Positions 25,099-32,665 of a stretch of DNA of 64,000 bases are shown piece after piece. Below the pieces are notes generated by a model. It saw nothing but the letters and a program-made list of their open reading frames with translations. It was not told the DNA's origin and searched no databases. The position numbers were made by a program, and so were the translations under genes. The stretch comes from a virus: positions 1 to 64,000 of IMG/VR virus record IMGVR_UViG_3300044705_000115. The stretch is one strand, 5' to 3'. The first letter of the stretch is position 1. Every line of letters begins with the position of its first letter.

Positions 25099-25190
25099 CG
25101 GAAGGAGCGGGGATCGAACCCGCAGGACCGCCTCTCGACCGTCCACGCCCTTAGCAGGGGCGCCGCGCCGCCAGCCATTGCCGTCCTTCC
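25099..25190 (-). tRNA. tRNA-Ser (GCT)
   Basis: Class II with variable arm GGAC..GTCC. Anticodon stem-loop CGCCC-CTGCTAA-GGGCG, acceptor GGAAGGA/TCCTTCC. Confidence 0.9.
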
Positions 25191-25192
25191 AG

Positions 25193-25274
25193 TGCAGCGC
25201 GATGGACTCGAACCACTCGCCAGAGGCACCGGATTTACAGTCCGGCTCCCGGTTCCGACCGGGTAACGCGCTGC
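25193..25274 (-). tRNA. tRNA-Tyr (GTA)
   Basis: Acceptor GCAGCGC/GCGCTGC, anticodon stem-loop CCGGA-CTGTAAA-TCCGG, class II variable arm. Confidence 0.9.
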
Positions 25275-25282
25275 GGGTTAAG

Positions 25283-25369
25283 TAGGGGCGGAAGGAGTCG
25301 AACCTTCAATGTCCTTTCGGACCTTCCGGGTCTGAGCCGGACGACTTTTGCCAATTTGTCCACGCCCCC
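25283..25369 (-). tRNA. tRNA-Leu (CAG)
   Basis: Anticodon stem-loop TCCGG-CTCAGAC-CCGGA, variable arm GTCC-GAAA-GGAC. First acceptor pair is G-T. Confidence 0.88.
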
Positions 25370-25382
25370 AAGGGGTTTAAGG

Positions 25383-25466
25383 CGGAGGGTGGAGGAGTCG
25401 AACCCCGGCGTGTTACCGCCCCCTGGCTTTCGACGCCAGTTGCCGGCCTACCCAGCGGCACCCTCC
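25383..25466 (-). tRNA. tRNA-Ser (CGA)
   Basis: Acceptor GGAGGGT/ACCCTCC, anticodon stem-loop CTGGC-GTCGAAA-GCCAG, class II variable arm. Confidence 0.9.
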
Positions 25467-25617
25467 GCGAGTGCGACTAGGCGGTCGGTCGGGATCGACT
25501 AGCGAAGTCGCAGGGCCAAATATCGGCCTAGGGATGAGCGCGAGCGCGACGAGGAACTTCGGGTGTCAGCGGCGACGATCATCTGCTCGGGCAGAGTAGC
25601 CGCCGCCGCCGACACGG

Positions 25618-26052
25618 TCAAGCGGCGAGAGGCGGCTGCTCCTCGTCCTGCTTCGGTTTCGGCATCAACGCCTGCACCTTGCCCTGGATCGACGCCAGGT
25701 CGGCCCGCTCGTCGTCGCTGAGGACGGGGTTGCTTCCGTCGGGTACGAGGTCGTCGATGACGCGCAGGATCGTCTTGCGCTCGCGCGGACTCAGGTTGAG
25801 GTCGCCGGAGGGGCTGACGATGTTGGTCGAGCGGTAGAAGTGCTCGACGGCGCCGCGGCGCGGCTCCGTTTTGACGAGTTCGATGGTGCCGAGTTCGAGC
25901 AGCGTCTTGACGTGGTAGCTGACGTTGCCGAGCGGCGCGTGGAGCTGCTTGGAGAGTTCGTTGGGGCTGGCCATCCTGATCTCCAGGCGTTCCAGAATCT
26001 TCACGCGCAGGGGATGGGTGGTCGCTTTGGACAGGTCCGATTTCTCGGCCAT
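25618..26052 (-). CDS. ArsR-like winged-helix transcriptional regulator (144 aa)
   Basis: Winged-helix pattern: HPLRVKILERL, SPNELSKQLHAPLGNVSYHV (recognition helix), KTLLELGTIELVKTEP (wing). A helical C-terminal extension follows. Alone behind a promoter-leader module and closed off upstream by a strong hairpin, so it is a monocistronic regulator. Target unknown; no metal-site cysteines seen. Confidence 0.85.
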   Translation of the reverse strand: MAEKSDLSKATTHPLRVKILERLEIRMASPNELSKQLHAPLGNVSYHVKTLLELGTIELVKTEPRRGAVEHFYRSTNIVSPSGDLNLSPRERKTILRVIDDLVPDGSNPVLSDDERADLASIQGKVQALMPKPKQDEEQPPLAA

Positions 26053-26063
26053 TGGCAAATCCT

Positions 26064-26094
26064 CCTCCTTGGTCGGTTATCGACAATCTTAGAC
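26064..26094 (-). promoter_or_regulatory. Promoter-leader module for ArsR-like gene
   Basis: TAAGAT (26091-26086), TGTCGATAA, CCGACCAAGGAGG (26076-26064). Confidence 0.75.
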
Positions 26095-26119
26095 CAAAAA
26101 GAGGCTTCCTGAACGACAG

Positions 26120-26146
26120 AAGGCCGCCTTCGCGCGAGGCGGCCTT
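26120..26146. terminator. 10-bp terminator-like hairpin
   Basis: AAGGCCGCCT-TCGCGCG-AGGCGGCCTT, downstream of the DUF5662 operon and before the regulator promoter. Confidence 0.65.
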
Positions 26147-26244
26147 CCGCTGGAGCTCAGAACTCGCGTGCGGCGCCAGCGTTGCTGCTGACGCTCCTCA
26201 ACGACGCTCGAGGAACCATGAAGCGAGGGTACTGCTGCAGGCGG

Positions 26245-26766
26245 CTAGAGAAGCCGCATCCGCATCGCGATCCCACGCAGGCGCAGCTCAGTGTCGCGGT
26301 CGTAATCGAACCGGTCGGCGTTCTGCACGATGGAGCGGTCGAGATCCCCGTCAGCGTGTCGACGAACGGCGGCGCCCCAGTCGGCCACCATCTCGATCAG
26401 GTCCGCCGTCGACATGCCCTTGATCCCGTTGCGGTGATGCTCAGGGTGATGGCTGTTCCGCGAGTAGTGGCGCTCGATTGCGGGCTTGATGACGCGAAGC
26501 AGTCCCCGGTACTCCGCTGAGCCGTACTCGGTTTCGCGCAGGCGGTGGGAGGTCGCGGCGAACGCCGCCGCCTCGTCAGGCGAGTACTTCGAGAGGTCGT
26601 GGACGACCGCACGCTGCGCGAGGTCGAGCCAGAGACGCCAGTCCCAGTCGTCTGACATCGGCGAGCAGCCCTCAAGGAAGTCGTCGATGATGAACAGGCT
26701 GATGTTGCGGGCGACCCAGAACTTGTGGGTCGTGGTTCCGGCGAAGTGGCGGATCCAACCGATCAT
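26245..26766 (-). CDS. DUF5662 family protein (173 aa)
   Basis: Contains VVHDLSKYSPDE, HYSRNSHHPEHHRNG, MSTADLIEMVADWGAAVRRH and DRSIVQNADRF, the DUF5662 pattern; conserved His/Asp suggest a metal-bound HD-like hydrolase fold, function unknown. The ATG at 26766 overlaps the stop of the 22-codon gene upstream (ATGA), which favours it over TTG at 26772. Confidence 0.85.
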   Translation of the reverse strand: MIGWIRHFAGTTTHKFWVARNISLFIIDDFLEGCSPMSDDWDWRLWLDLAQRAVVHDLSKYSPDEAAAFAATSHRLRETEYGSAEYRGLLRVIKPAIERHYSRNSHHPEHHRNGIKGMSTADLIEMVADWGAAVRRHADGDLDRSIVQNADRFDYDRDTELRLRGIAMRMRLL

Positions 26767-26831
26767 CGGCAAGTGCAGCGGACTCCGATTCGGATGTGAC
26801 CCAGCGGTCCGCCGTGCCGCGGGCAGTTCAT
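26763..26831 (-). CDS. 22-residue zinc-knuckle micropeptide
   Basis: MNCPRHGGPL..GVRCTCR, with Cys/His spacing for one zinc site. ATGA overlaps with both neighbours are the main evidence that it is translated. Confidence 0.45.
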   Translation of the reverse strand: MNCPRHGGPLGHIRIGVRCTCR

Positions 26832-26905
26832 GGGAGCTGGGGCTGAACGAAGACGCACCAGGCGGCGACGAAGGCCAGAAGGCCGAGCAGCGCGAGGCGG
26901 CTCAT
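26828..26905 (-). CDS. 25-residue hydrophobic micropeptide
   Basis: MSRLALLGLLAFVAAWCVFV then QPQLP, one TM helix. Overlaps the upstream stop and the downstream start by ATGA at both ends. Confidence 0.45.
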   Translation of the reverse strand: MSRLALLGLLAFVAAWCVFVQPQLP

Positions 26906-27252
26906 CCGACTGGACTCTCGATGCCACGGCCCTCGTCCTTGAGCAGCATTGGGGTACCGGAGGCCAGCGCCTTGCGCTTGGTTCGGCCGATGACCGCCTC
27001 GATTTCATCGAGCGCGTCTTCCCCTAGGTCGGCCCGCTTCTCCGCCCGGGCGCGGGCCGCGCTCTCTGACCCTGCACGTCGCTCGGCGCGAACCTCTGCT
27101 TCCTCCGCCTGCTTCAGCTTCTCGCGCAGGATGATGATCTCGTTGGCGAGGAGCTGAAGGTTCTCCCCCTCGTCGCTGCGGGGGCTGCCGCCGAGCGAGT
27201 TGACGACCTCGCTCACGTTGAGGTTGGTCTGCGCCATGCAAGACAGGTTCAT
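26902..27252 (-). CDS. Coiled-coil protein (116 aa)
   Basis: Residues about 30-90 form a heptad-like helix (EIIILREKLKQAEEAEVRAE). Alternative ATG at 27237 is possible; no ideal ribosome site for either. Function unknown. Confidence 0.55.
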   Translation of the reverse strand: MNLSCMAQTNLNVSEVVNSLGGSPRSDEGENLQLLANEIIILREKLKQAEEAEVRAERRAGSESAARARAEKRADLGEDALDEIEAVIGRTKRKALASGTPMLLKDEGRGIESPVG

Positions 27253-27269
27253 CCTTGCTGCGGACGGAA

Positions 27270-27548
27270 CTACTCAGTGATGTATGGAGGCGACCAGCCG
27301 ACGATGTCGGCGAGCGCCAGGTGTAGGGGGGCCGAGACAGTGATTCGCGCCTTCGTCCGACCGTTGCGCACGAAGACGGCCTTGTGCAGCGCCTCCTCAT
27401 CGAGCGGGACATCCATCGTCTCGCCATCGACGGTCCAGGTCGCCGGCGGCAACTCTGGGTCGTGGAGGAATTCGGCCCAGAACGCCCACTTCTTTGCCTT
27501 CGCGTCTCGTGCAGACGTGTCCTGCTCGAGGCGCGTGTAGATGTCCAT
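27270..27548 (-). CDS. Hypothetical protein (92 aa)
   Basis: Contains KWAFWAEFLHDPELPPATWT and HLALADIVGWSPPYI. No family recognised. Coupled to the Fic gene. Confidence 0.55.
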   Translation of the reverse strand: MDIYTRLEQDTSARDAKAKKWAFWAEFLHDPELPPATWTVDGETMDVPLDEEALHKAVFVRNGRTKARITVSAPLHLALADIVGWSPPYITE

Positions 27549-28090
27549 CAGGGCCTCGGGCGCCTCGTCAGTTCGAGCGCCTGGTAGTAGTAGCGGTGCA
27601 GGAAGCTGAGGGCGAACGGGTCGTCCCCGATCCTCTCCATGTGCCAGGCCCAGATCGCGCGGCCACTGCGGCCGTTGCCGTCGGTGAAAGGGTGCAGCGA
27701 CTCGTAGGCGCCGTGCGCCTCCGCTGGCGAGAGGTCGCCCCGGTTGATCGTTTCGAGCAGTTCTTCCAGCCTCCCGGCGATGTGGGGGCCTCCCTCGGGC
27801 GGCCTGTAGACGACCTCCCCTGTCGCGCCATTGCGAATGAAGACATTGCTGCCGAAGCGAACGCGGAGCCGCGCCTTCGGCTCGATCAACTTGACGAAGG
27901 CGCGGACATTCGTCAGCTCGACCTTCGGCAGAGCTAGGAAGAGACGCAGCGCAGTGACATGGTCCTCGCTCGGCTCTTCGATGCCCTCAATCCGATCAGA
28001 CTCGGCAGCGAACTCACGCAAGAGTTCATCGCGCATCTCGGCTTCGGCATAGCGCTGCAGTTGCTCGGGCTCGATCTTCGGCTCGGTCAC
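27548..28090 (-). CDS. Fic domain protein (180 aa)
   Basis: Fic enzymes transfer AMP (or related groups) from nucleotides to proteins. The core HPFTDGNGRSGR (about 132-143) is intact including the catalytic His. Upstream, SDRIEG at about residue 30 fits the inhibitory helix motif (S/T)xxxE(G/N), so the protein is probably an autoinhibited class II member. GTG start overlaps the upstream stop. Could be a toxin or host-modifying enzyme; no separate antitoxin is needed in this class. Confidence 0.85.
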   Translation of the reverse strand: MTEPKIEPEQLQRYAEAEMRDELLREFAAESDRIEGIEEPSEDHVTALRLFLALPKVELTNVRAFVKLIEPKARLRVRFGSNVFIRNGATGEVVYRPPEGGPHIAGRLEELLETINRGDLSPAEAHGAYESLHPFTDGNGRSGRAIWAWHMERIGDDPFALSFLHRYYYQALELTRRPRP

Positions 28091-28293
28091 TCGACCAGCG
28101 CCTTCCCGAAGTCCTCCCAGCGCCGTTTGACGCCGTGGCCGTCTAGCTCCCAGCCGACGACGACGCAATACACCGGGTCGCAGTCCTCGCAGAGGATCGC
28201 CCAAGGATGGGTTTCCGACATCGGCCCCTCGTTCACGGAGAGGCCGCTGACCTCGCCGTGGACGGGGCAGATCAGCGTCTCCTCGTCAGCCAT
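28087..28293 (-). CDS. Small zinc protein (68 aa)
   Basis: LICPVHGE and ILCEDCDPVYC pair into a zinc site. Start ATG overlaps the end of the 59-aa zinc protein. Confidence 0.6.
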   Translation of the reverse strand: MADEETLICPVHGEVSGLSVNEGPMSETHPWAILCEDCDPVYCVVVGWELDGHGVKRRWEDFGKALVE

Positions 28294-28465
28294 GCGCCTT
28301 CGCCTCCAGTACGTACGTCGCCTTGATCGGGCTGGCCTTGTGCCACTTCCCCTTGCACTTCGGCAACTCCGCATCGAGGTTGTAGCTCTGCCCGCTCAGC
28401 CTCTTGCCGCAGGCGGGGCAGCGGTAGTCGATGATCTTCTCGGGGAAGACGCTCTCCTCAGCCAC
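28286..28465 (-). CDS. Small zinc-ribbon protein (59 aa)
   Basis: GTG-initiated. YRCPACGKRLSG and a later KCKGKWHKA form a C-x2-C..C..H site. Overlaps both neighbours by 8 bases. Confidence 0.6.
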   Translation of the reverse strand: MAEESVFPEKIIDYRCPACGKRLSGQSYNLDAELPKCKGKWHKASPIKATYVLEAKAHG

Positions 28466-28931
28466 CCTGAATCACCGCCTTGACCTCGACCATCTGCGGC
28501 CCCATCGCCCGGCACGGGTAGGGGTGGCTCCGGCACTTGCCCGGCGCCATCGAGAGATACCCGCACTCCGCGACAGGGCAGATGTAGAGGGTCAGCTCCC
28601 TGCCCTCCGGTTGCTGCTGGCGGAGTCGGTGGAGATCGCTGATGTGGATGTAGGCGCCGTCGTCGGTCTGGTCCATGCCGACGCCCTTGCCCTTGCGATA
28701 GCTGGGCGTCCACAGTTGGATGCCGAGCGACCGCGCCAGATCAGCGGGCTTCAGGTTCTGCTCGCTCGCCTCCGGCACATCCTTGTCGGCCGCCACGGCG
28801 GCGAAGCTCTCCCAAGTCTCGGGGTCGCACTCGAAGGTACCGACAAGCTCGCCCTCGGTAGGGGCGACGCCGACGAAGCGGGATCGCTCGTCGTACTCGA
28901 AAACCAGCGGGCCGATGGTTAGCTCAGTCAT
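28458..28931 (-). CDS. Hypothetical protein with C-terminal C2H2-like site (157 aa)
   Basis: Last 50 residues contain ICPVAECGYLSMAPGKCRSH, followed by PYPCRAMG, a likely zinc knuckle. N-terminus beta-rich. ATG overlaps the upstream TGA. Confidence 0.6.
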   Translation of the reverse strand: MTELTIGPLVFEYDERSRFVGVAPTEGELVGTFECDPETWESFAAVAADKDVPEASEQNLKPADLARSLGIQLWTPSYRKGKGVGMDQTDDGAYIHISDLHRLRQQQPEGRELTLYICPVAECGYLSMAPGKCRSHPYPCRAMGPQMVEVKAVIQGG

Positions 28932-29520
28932 CGAAGCTCTCCGTGACGGCGCCGAGCCAGTCGGTCGCTTCCTTGGCCCGCTCCTTGACCTCGGCGATCC
29001 GAGCGTCAGCCCGCTCGATTTCGTCCTTGCAGCTTTGAATGACGGAGTCCCTGTAGTGGGCGGCGCTCTGGGGCTCGGACTGCACGCCGAAGCTGCGGTG
29101 TGTGCCGTCCTGGTCGATGGTTCCCTTGATCTGTTCGACCATGAACTCCTTGTAGCGCTCGTGCATCGGCGTCGGTGGCTCCCAAGCTTCCGCCTTGGCC
29201 AGCACCTTTTCCAGCTTCTCCCGATTCTCGTTGGCTTCCTTCTCCCGTTGCTCGTCGCGCAGGGCAGAGAGCGCGGCGACGTTGTCGGATGCCTCCTGGG
29301 CATCGGCGTCGGACCACTTGCTCGCCGCCTCCAACTGCGCTTCGGCCGTCGCCTTGACCTTCTCGTAGTAGGCGGTGTCCGGCTCGAAGGTCTTCGGAAG
29401 CTCTTGGTCGAGCGGGTATTCGCGCAACTGAGGGACGAACTGGCGAGCGCAGCGAAGGGCGAACTGCTCGAAGGTGAGGTCTTCGCCGTCGATGATGCCA
29501 GCGGTTAAAGCGGTAGGCAT
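28924..29520 (-). CDS. Conserved phage protein, coiled coil (198 aa)
   Basis: MPTALTAGIIDGEDLTFEQF ALRCAR is a recurrent phage N-terminus. Two long helices follow (70-120, 150-190). ATG lies 6 bases after the AGGAGG of a promoter-leader module, so it heads the zinc/Fic operon down to 26245. Confidence 0.7.
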   Translation of the reverse strand: MPTALTAGIIDGEDLTFEQFALRCARQFVPQLREYPLDQELPKTFEPDTAYYEKVKATAEAQLEAASKWSDADAQEASDNVAALSALRDEQREKEANENREKLEKVLAKAEAWEPPTPMHERYKEFMVEQIKGTIDQDGTHRSFGVQSEPQSAAHYRDSVIQSCKDEIERADARIAEVKERAKEATDWLGAVTESFDD

Positions 29521-29525
29521 GGCAG

Positions 29526-29562
29526 CCTCCTTGGTCGGTTGACCGCAGAGGCTACCTGCTGC
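29526..29562 (-). promoter_or_regulatory. Promoter-leader module
   Basis: TGCAGCAGG, TAGCCT (29554-29549), 10 bases, CCGACCAAGGAGG (29538-29526). Confidence 0.75.
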
Positions 29563-29573
29563 ATCTTCTCCCG

Positions 29574-30095
29574 TCAGCCTTCTTCCGCGCCCTTGGCGGC
29601 GCCCCCGAGCAGGGAGTTGGCCTCGACCGCATCGTCCTGATGCAGCTCCAGGTGGTTGCCGCCCCCGACCCGCATCGTCGCGCCGTGGCGATCCATCACG
29701 AGAGAACAACGGTGGCTATCCGCGAAGGCCACGAGCGCCTTGATGTGCGCAGCCTCGAAGCGCTCGCGCCGAATCGTGATGCGGCAGTCCCGGTGGACAT
29801 TCGTGCCGTGCTCCTCGTAGTCGCCCCCGTAGACGACGAGTTCGGCCTGAAAGCCGGTCACGGCGACCAGCCGGCGAAGTACCCAGGCGGTGCGGGCGAT
29901 CTTCTCGTCGATCGCGGTGAACGGCGTCGCGGAGCGTCCGGTGCCGAACCGCAGCGTTTCGTACTCCGAGACGGCCTCGTCGAGCGCCGCCAGGCCCGGC
30001 CAGCTCCGTTCCTCGGTGATCTCCCTGACGAGCTCGACCAGCGCATCGGCCCGCTCGAGCGCGACCTCGTTCATGGCGTTCGGTGAAAGCGACAT
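29574..30095 (-). CDS. Hypothetical protein (173 aa)
   Basis: Helical N-terminal half and a beta-rich C-terminal half (FQAELVVYGGDYEEHGTNVH). No family recognised. ATG is 6 bases after AGGAGG; a GCAGC..TAGTC element resembling the recurrent promoter precedes it. Confidence 0.6.
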   Translation of the reverse strand: MSLSPNAMNEVALERADALVELVREITEERSWPGLAALDEAVSEYETLRFGTGRSATPFTAIDEKIARTAWVLRRLVAVTGFQAELVVYGGDYEEHGTNVHRDCRITIRRERFEAAHIKALVAFADSHRCSLVMDRHGATMRVGGGNHLELHQDDAVEANSLLGGAAKGAEEG

Positions 30096-30146
30096 CTGAA
30101 CCTCCTGTTTGGACTCCGCCGGCGACTACCGGCGGCTGCTGCGGAG

Positions 30147-30171
30147 ATTTCCATCGGATGCGGATGGAAAT
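30147..30171 (-). terminator. 9-bp hairpin after DUF3307 gene
   Basis: ATTTCCATC-CGCATCC-GATGGAAAT on the minus strand, immediately after the stop codon of the DUF3307 gene. Confidence 0.55.
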
Positions 30172-30585
30172 TCAGCCGATGACGACCGCAACGAGCGCGA
30201 TCACGGCGATGTGCCAAACCTGATCGGCGGCGATGGTGACCGCCTGCCCGATCGAGAGGTACTGCGGCGGAACCGGCGTCTGCTCCGGTGTCGTCTGGTG
30301 GATCAGCCGCGACCAGCCGATCACCGGCTCTTTCGTGTCGATCACCATGTGGATGAAGCCGATTGCGAGCGCCGCCGCTGGCGGGAAGACGAGCAGCAGG
30401 GCGAGGACGTGGGCGGCGCCGTGGACGTAGAGGCTCGGGTGCCGATCCCACCAACGCGAGGTCAAGGTGCGCCGACCCTGCTTGTGCAGCGCGATCCACT
30501 CGTTCTGGGTGAGCCAGTCAGCGACGAGGTGCGCGACGACACCCCAGACCAGCAGCGTCGTGACCGACTCGCTGAACGAGATCAC
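30172..30585 (-). CDS. DUF3307-like membrane protein (137 aa)
   Basis: Three to four hydrophobic segments. Contains VVAHLVADWLTQNEWIALHK, HPSLYVHGAAHVL and FIHMVIDTKEP, which match the His/Asp-bearing membrane family DUF3307. Function unknown. Confidence 0.75.
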   Translation of the reverse strand: MISFSESVTTLLVWGVVAHLVADWLTQNEWIALHKQGRRTLTSRWWDRHPSLYVHGAAHVLALLLVFPPAAALAIGFIHMVIDTKEPVIGWSRLIHQTTPEQTPVPPQYLSIGQAVTIAADQVWHIAVIALVAVVIG

Positions 30586-30632
30586 GATCCGAAGCTATGG
30601 CCGCAGCGCTGCCCTCGCTGTGAGAGGCATCA

Positions 30633-30690
30633 CGCGCCCGCCGCGTGACAGGGGGATGTCGGGCGTCAGGGAGAGCCTGCGGCGGGCGCG
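30633..30690. repeat. 12-bp perfect inverted repeat
   Basis: CGCGCCCGCCGC (30633-30644) and GCGGCGGGCGCG (30679-30690) separated by 34 bases, between tRNA-Asp and the DUF3307 gene. It would form a leader stem-loop. Confidence 0.6.
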
Positions 30691-30755
30691 GAGAGGAACG
30701 TAGACGAAGCGGGGTGAGCGTCAAGCAAGTCATCCCGCATCCTCCGAGAAACGAG

Positions 30756-30827
30756 CGAGGTCACAGGGACTTGAACCCTGACTTCCGCCTCGACAGGGCG
30801 GCGTCCTGACCTTTGGACCATGACCCC
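30756..30827 (-). tRNA. tRNA-Asp (GTC)
   Basis: Acceptor GGGGTCA/TGACCTC, anticodon stem-loop CCGCC-CTGTCGA-GGCGG. Confidence 0.9.
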
Positions 30828-30835
30828 AGGTTGAG

Positions 30836-30908
30836 TAGCGCCACGGAGGCTCGAACTCCGACTTGAGGCCTGAGAAACCCCTGTCCTGACCGGTTAGACG
30901 ATGGCGCC
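30836..30908 (-). tRNA. tRNA-Glu (CTC)
   Basis: Acceptor GGCGCCA/TGGCGCT, anticodon stem-loop GGGGT-TTCTCAG-GCCTC with wobble pairs, T-loop TTCGAGC. Confidence 0.8.
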
Positions 30909-30924
30909 ACGACGCAGTCTAGAT

Positions 30925-31009
30925 GGTCGGCGCCGACACTGGGCGCCCAAGCACAGGGCCTGTCGAGAGGCGGACCAGACAGTCGTCCCCCCCTTCCCCG
31001 GCGCCGACC
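30925..31009. repeat. 11-bp inverted repeat around a gene-free stretch
   Basis: GGTCGGCGCCG (30925-30935) and CGGCGCCGACC (30999-31009). The core CGGCGCCG is itself palindromic, so each arm may also be a dimer binding site. Confidence 0.5.
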
Positions 31010-31032
31010 GAGACGAATGTTGCTCCCGAATC

Positions 31033-31293
31033 CTACCTACGCCCGGTCCAATAGAGCGGCCAAACTTCCGCATCGTCCGGGCAAATCGAGCCGTACTCAA
31101 GGCGGGCGCAAATCAGCTTGATCTTGCGCGGGTTGCCGCGCACCAACTTTGCGTCTTCGATCACGTAGGCCGCGCCGGCGTGGCTCGCCAGCAGGTCACC
31201 CTCGACCGGCATCGCTCCCTCGACCCAGGGCCAGTCGGACTCGTAGGTCAGCTTGACTTCGGTGCCAGCCTCCCAGCCGACCGGCTTGGCCAC
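31033..31293 (-). CDS. Hypothetical protein (86 aa)
   Basis: Beta-rich; VKLTYESDWPWVEGAMPVEG and YVIEDAKLVRGNPRKIKLIC. Starts at GTG right after the upstream TAG. No family recognised. Confidence 0.55.
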   Translation of the reverse strand: MAKPVGWEAGTEVKLTYESDWPWVEGAMPVEGDLLASHAGAAYVIEDAKLVRGNPRKIKLICARLEYGSICPDDAEVWPLYWTGRR

Positions 31294-31511
31294 TAGATCA
31301 CTTTGACGGTGATGTCGATCATCTCGATCTGCGGCAGACGCACGTAGTAATCGACCTCGCCGATCAGATCGCCGCCGCACCCGCAGAACGGGTCGCCCTT
31401 CACCGTCTCCTCGAGCGGAAAGCGTGCGCCGCAATCGGCGCAGCGGATCGGTCGTGGCCCGACGCGAACCCAGATCGTCGGATCAGCGGATCTGTCGGAC
31501 TTGAACTCCAA
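31293..31511 (-). CDS. Zinc-ribbon protein (72 aa)
   Basis: PIRCADCGARFPLEE and PFCGCGGDL form a four-cysteine ribbon. No ATG/GTG is available after the tRNA-Cys; TTG at 31511, 2 bases after the tRNA, is the likeliest start. Confidence 0.5.
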   Translation of the reverse strand: MEFKSDRSADPTIWVRVGPRPIRCADCGARFPLEETVKGDPFCGCGGDLIGEVDYYVRLPQIEMIDITVKVI

Positions 31512-31512
31512 A

Positions 31513-31584
31513 AGCGCCTGCGGGAGTCGAACCCGCGTCGAGACGGCTTTGCAGACCGCCACCTATCCGCTCGGTCAAGGCGCC
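31513..31584 (-). tRNA. tRNA-Cys (GCA)
   Basis: Acceptor GGCGCCT/AGGCGCT, anticodon loop CTGCAAA, T-loop TTCGACT. Confidence 0.9.
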
Positions 31585-31606
31585 GCTACGGACTGTAGCG
31601 AACCCT

Positions 31607-31858
31607 TCAGCGGTTGACGACCTGGCGGCCACCATCAGGGTCATACCGTTCCTTCTCCCAGTGCCCGTGCCAGCGCCCGACTTCGGGGTTGCACTCCGAG
31701 CAGCGGGCATTGCCGTCGCCAAGCCCGGCCTCGACCCAATCCGGGTGCTCCTCGACTTCTTCCTTGCGGAGGGCGATCTTGCGGCCGTGGTAGCCGCGGA
31801 AGCCTGCGGTGGCGGTGTTCTCGACGCAGCCGCAGATGTCGCAGACGAAGAGGCTCAC
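31607..31858 (-). CDS. Zinc-ribbon protein (83 aa)
   Basis: FVCDICGCVENTA at the N-terminus and RCSECNPEVGRWHGHW at the C-terminus give two CxxC pairs with GYHGRK between, a rubredoxin-like knuckle. GTG start coupled by GTGA. Confidence 0.6.
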   Translation of the reverse strand: MSLFVCDICGCVENTATAGFRGYHGRKIALRKEEVEEHPDWVEAGLGDGNARCSECNPEVGRWHGHWEKERYDPDGGRQVVNR

Positions 31859-32106
31859 GAGACGAGGTGGAACAGCTCGGGGTCTTGCACTTCGCCGTCG
31901 ATACTTCGATGCACCGCGCCCGTCTCCCTCCAGACCGCGAAGTCGTAGGAAGCGGGGAGCGCGGCGTCATAGGCGATTACCCAGGTGAAGGAGACGAGCA
32001 GCCACGGACTCCCAGGCTGGTCGGTGACGCGCACCGCGAAGTCCTTGCGGTCGTGTCCCTCGACTTCCATCCACGCCGAGAGGCGCTGTGCGGCCAAGTC
32101 CATCAT
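31855..32106 (-). CDS. Hypothetical protein (83 aa)
   Basis: Alpha/beta; RKDFAVRVTDQPGSPWLLVS. ATG overlaps the upstream TGA. No family recognised. Confidence 0.55.
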   Translation of the reverse strand: MMDLAAQRLSAWMEVEGHDRKDFAVRVTDQPGSPWLLVSFTWVIAYDAALPASYDFAVWRETGAVHRSIDGEVQDPELFHLVS

Positions 32107-32306
32107 CGGTCGCGCCAGCCTTCGTACATGCGGCGGCCCTCGCTGCTGACCAGCGGCCCCTGCTTCGCCGGACACTCCTGGCAGTAGCGGTTCTGCGCGT
32201 GCATCGGTTCCCGTTCGGGGTAGCCGACGATGCTGTCCCAAGTCCACGGCCCCCAGCGGTGGAAGCCGAACCTGCAGCCGAGACGCTGCTTCAACCGAGC
32301 GATCAC
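32103..32306 (-). CDS. Small protein with CxxC (67 aa)
   Basis: Starts IARLKQRLGCRFGFHRWGPW, then RYCQECPAKQGP. Similar short phage proteins with GFHxWxxW exist; role unknown. GTG start overlaps the upstream stop. Confidence 0.55.
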   Translation of the reverse strand: MIARLKQRLGCRFGFHRWGPWTWDSIVGYPEREPMHAQNRYCQECPAKQGPLVSSEGRRMYEGWRDR

Positions 32307-32665
32307 GCCAGCTCCCGGGCGAGCCAGTCGGCGTCCACCCCAGGGGGCAGCGCAGAACGGGCCGTGAAGCCCGTCCCGTCCTTGGCCCGCTCGAGTTCGT
32401 ACAGCGCCTCCAGAATCGAGCGCTCGTAGCGCCATTTCAGGACTTCCTCGAACTTAAACTGGCCCTCGCCGCGGCCCGGAACCATCAGCTTGACCGGGAA
32501 GACCGCCGCCGAGCCCGGCGCGATCCGGCTGAACTCGCACCAGCGGATGTCGTGGTCGCGGCCGAAGTAGGGGCCGCAGTCAGCGAGGCCCTCAAGGCCG
32601 CCGTAAACCCAGCCGTTCTGCGGTCGGAAGTCCTCCGGCATGTTGATGTAGCGGGGCGGACTCAC
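32303..32665 (-). CDS. Hypothetical protein (120 aa)
   Basis: Contains GWVYGGLEGLADCGPYFGRD and a basic region. No family recognised. GTG start coupled by GTGA. Confidence 0.55.
   Translation of the reverse strand: MSPPRYINMPEDFRPQNGWVYGGLEGLADCGPYFGRDHDIRWCEFSRIAPGSAAVFPVKLMVPGRGEGQFKFEEVLKWRYERSILEALYELERAKDGTGFTARSALPPGVDADWLARELA

Noticed and set aside
25499-26086. 195-codon frame overlapping the ArsR-like gene
   Set aside because: Arg/Gln/Pro-rich shadow frame that would start inside the promoter; the winged-helix frame is clearly the gene.
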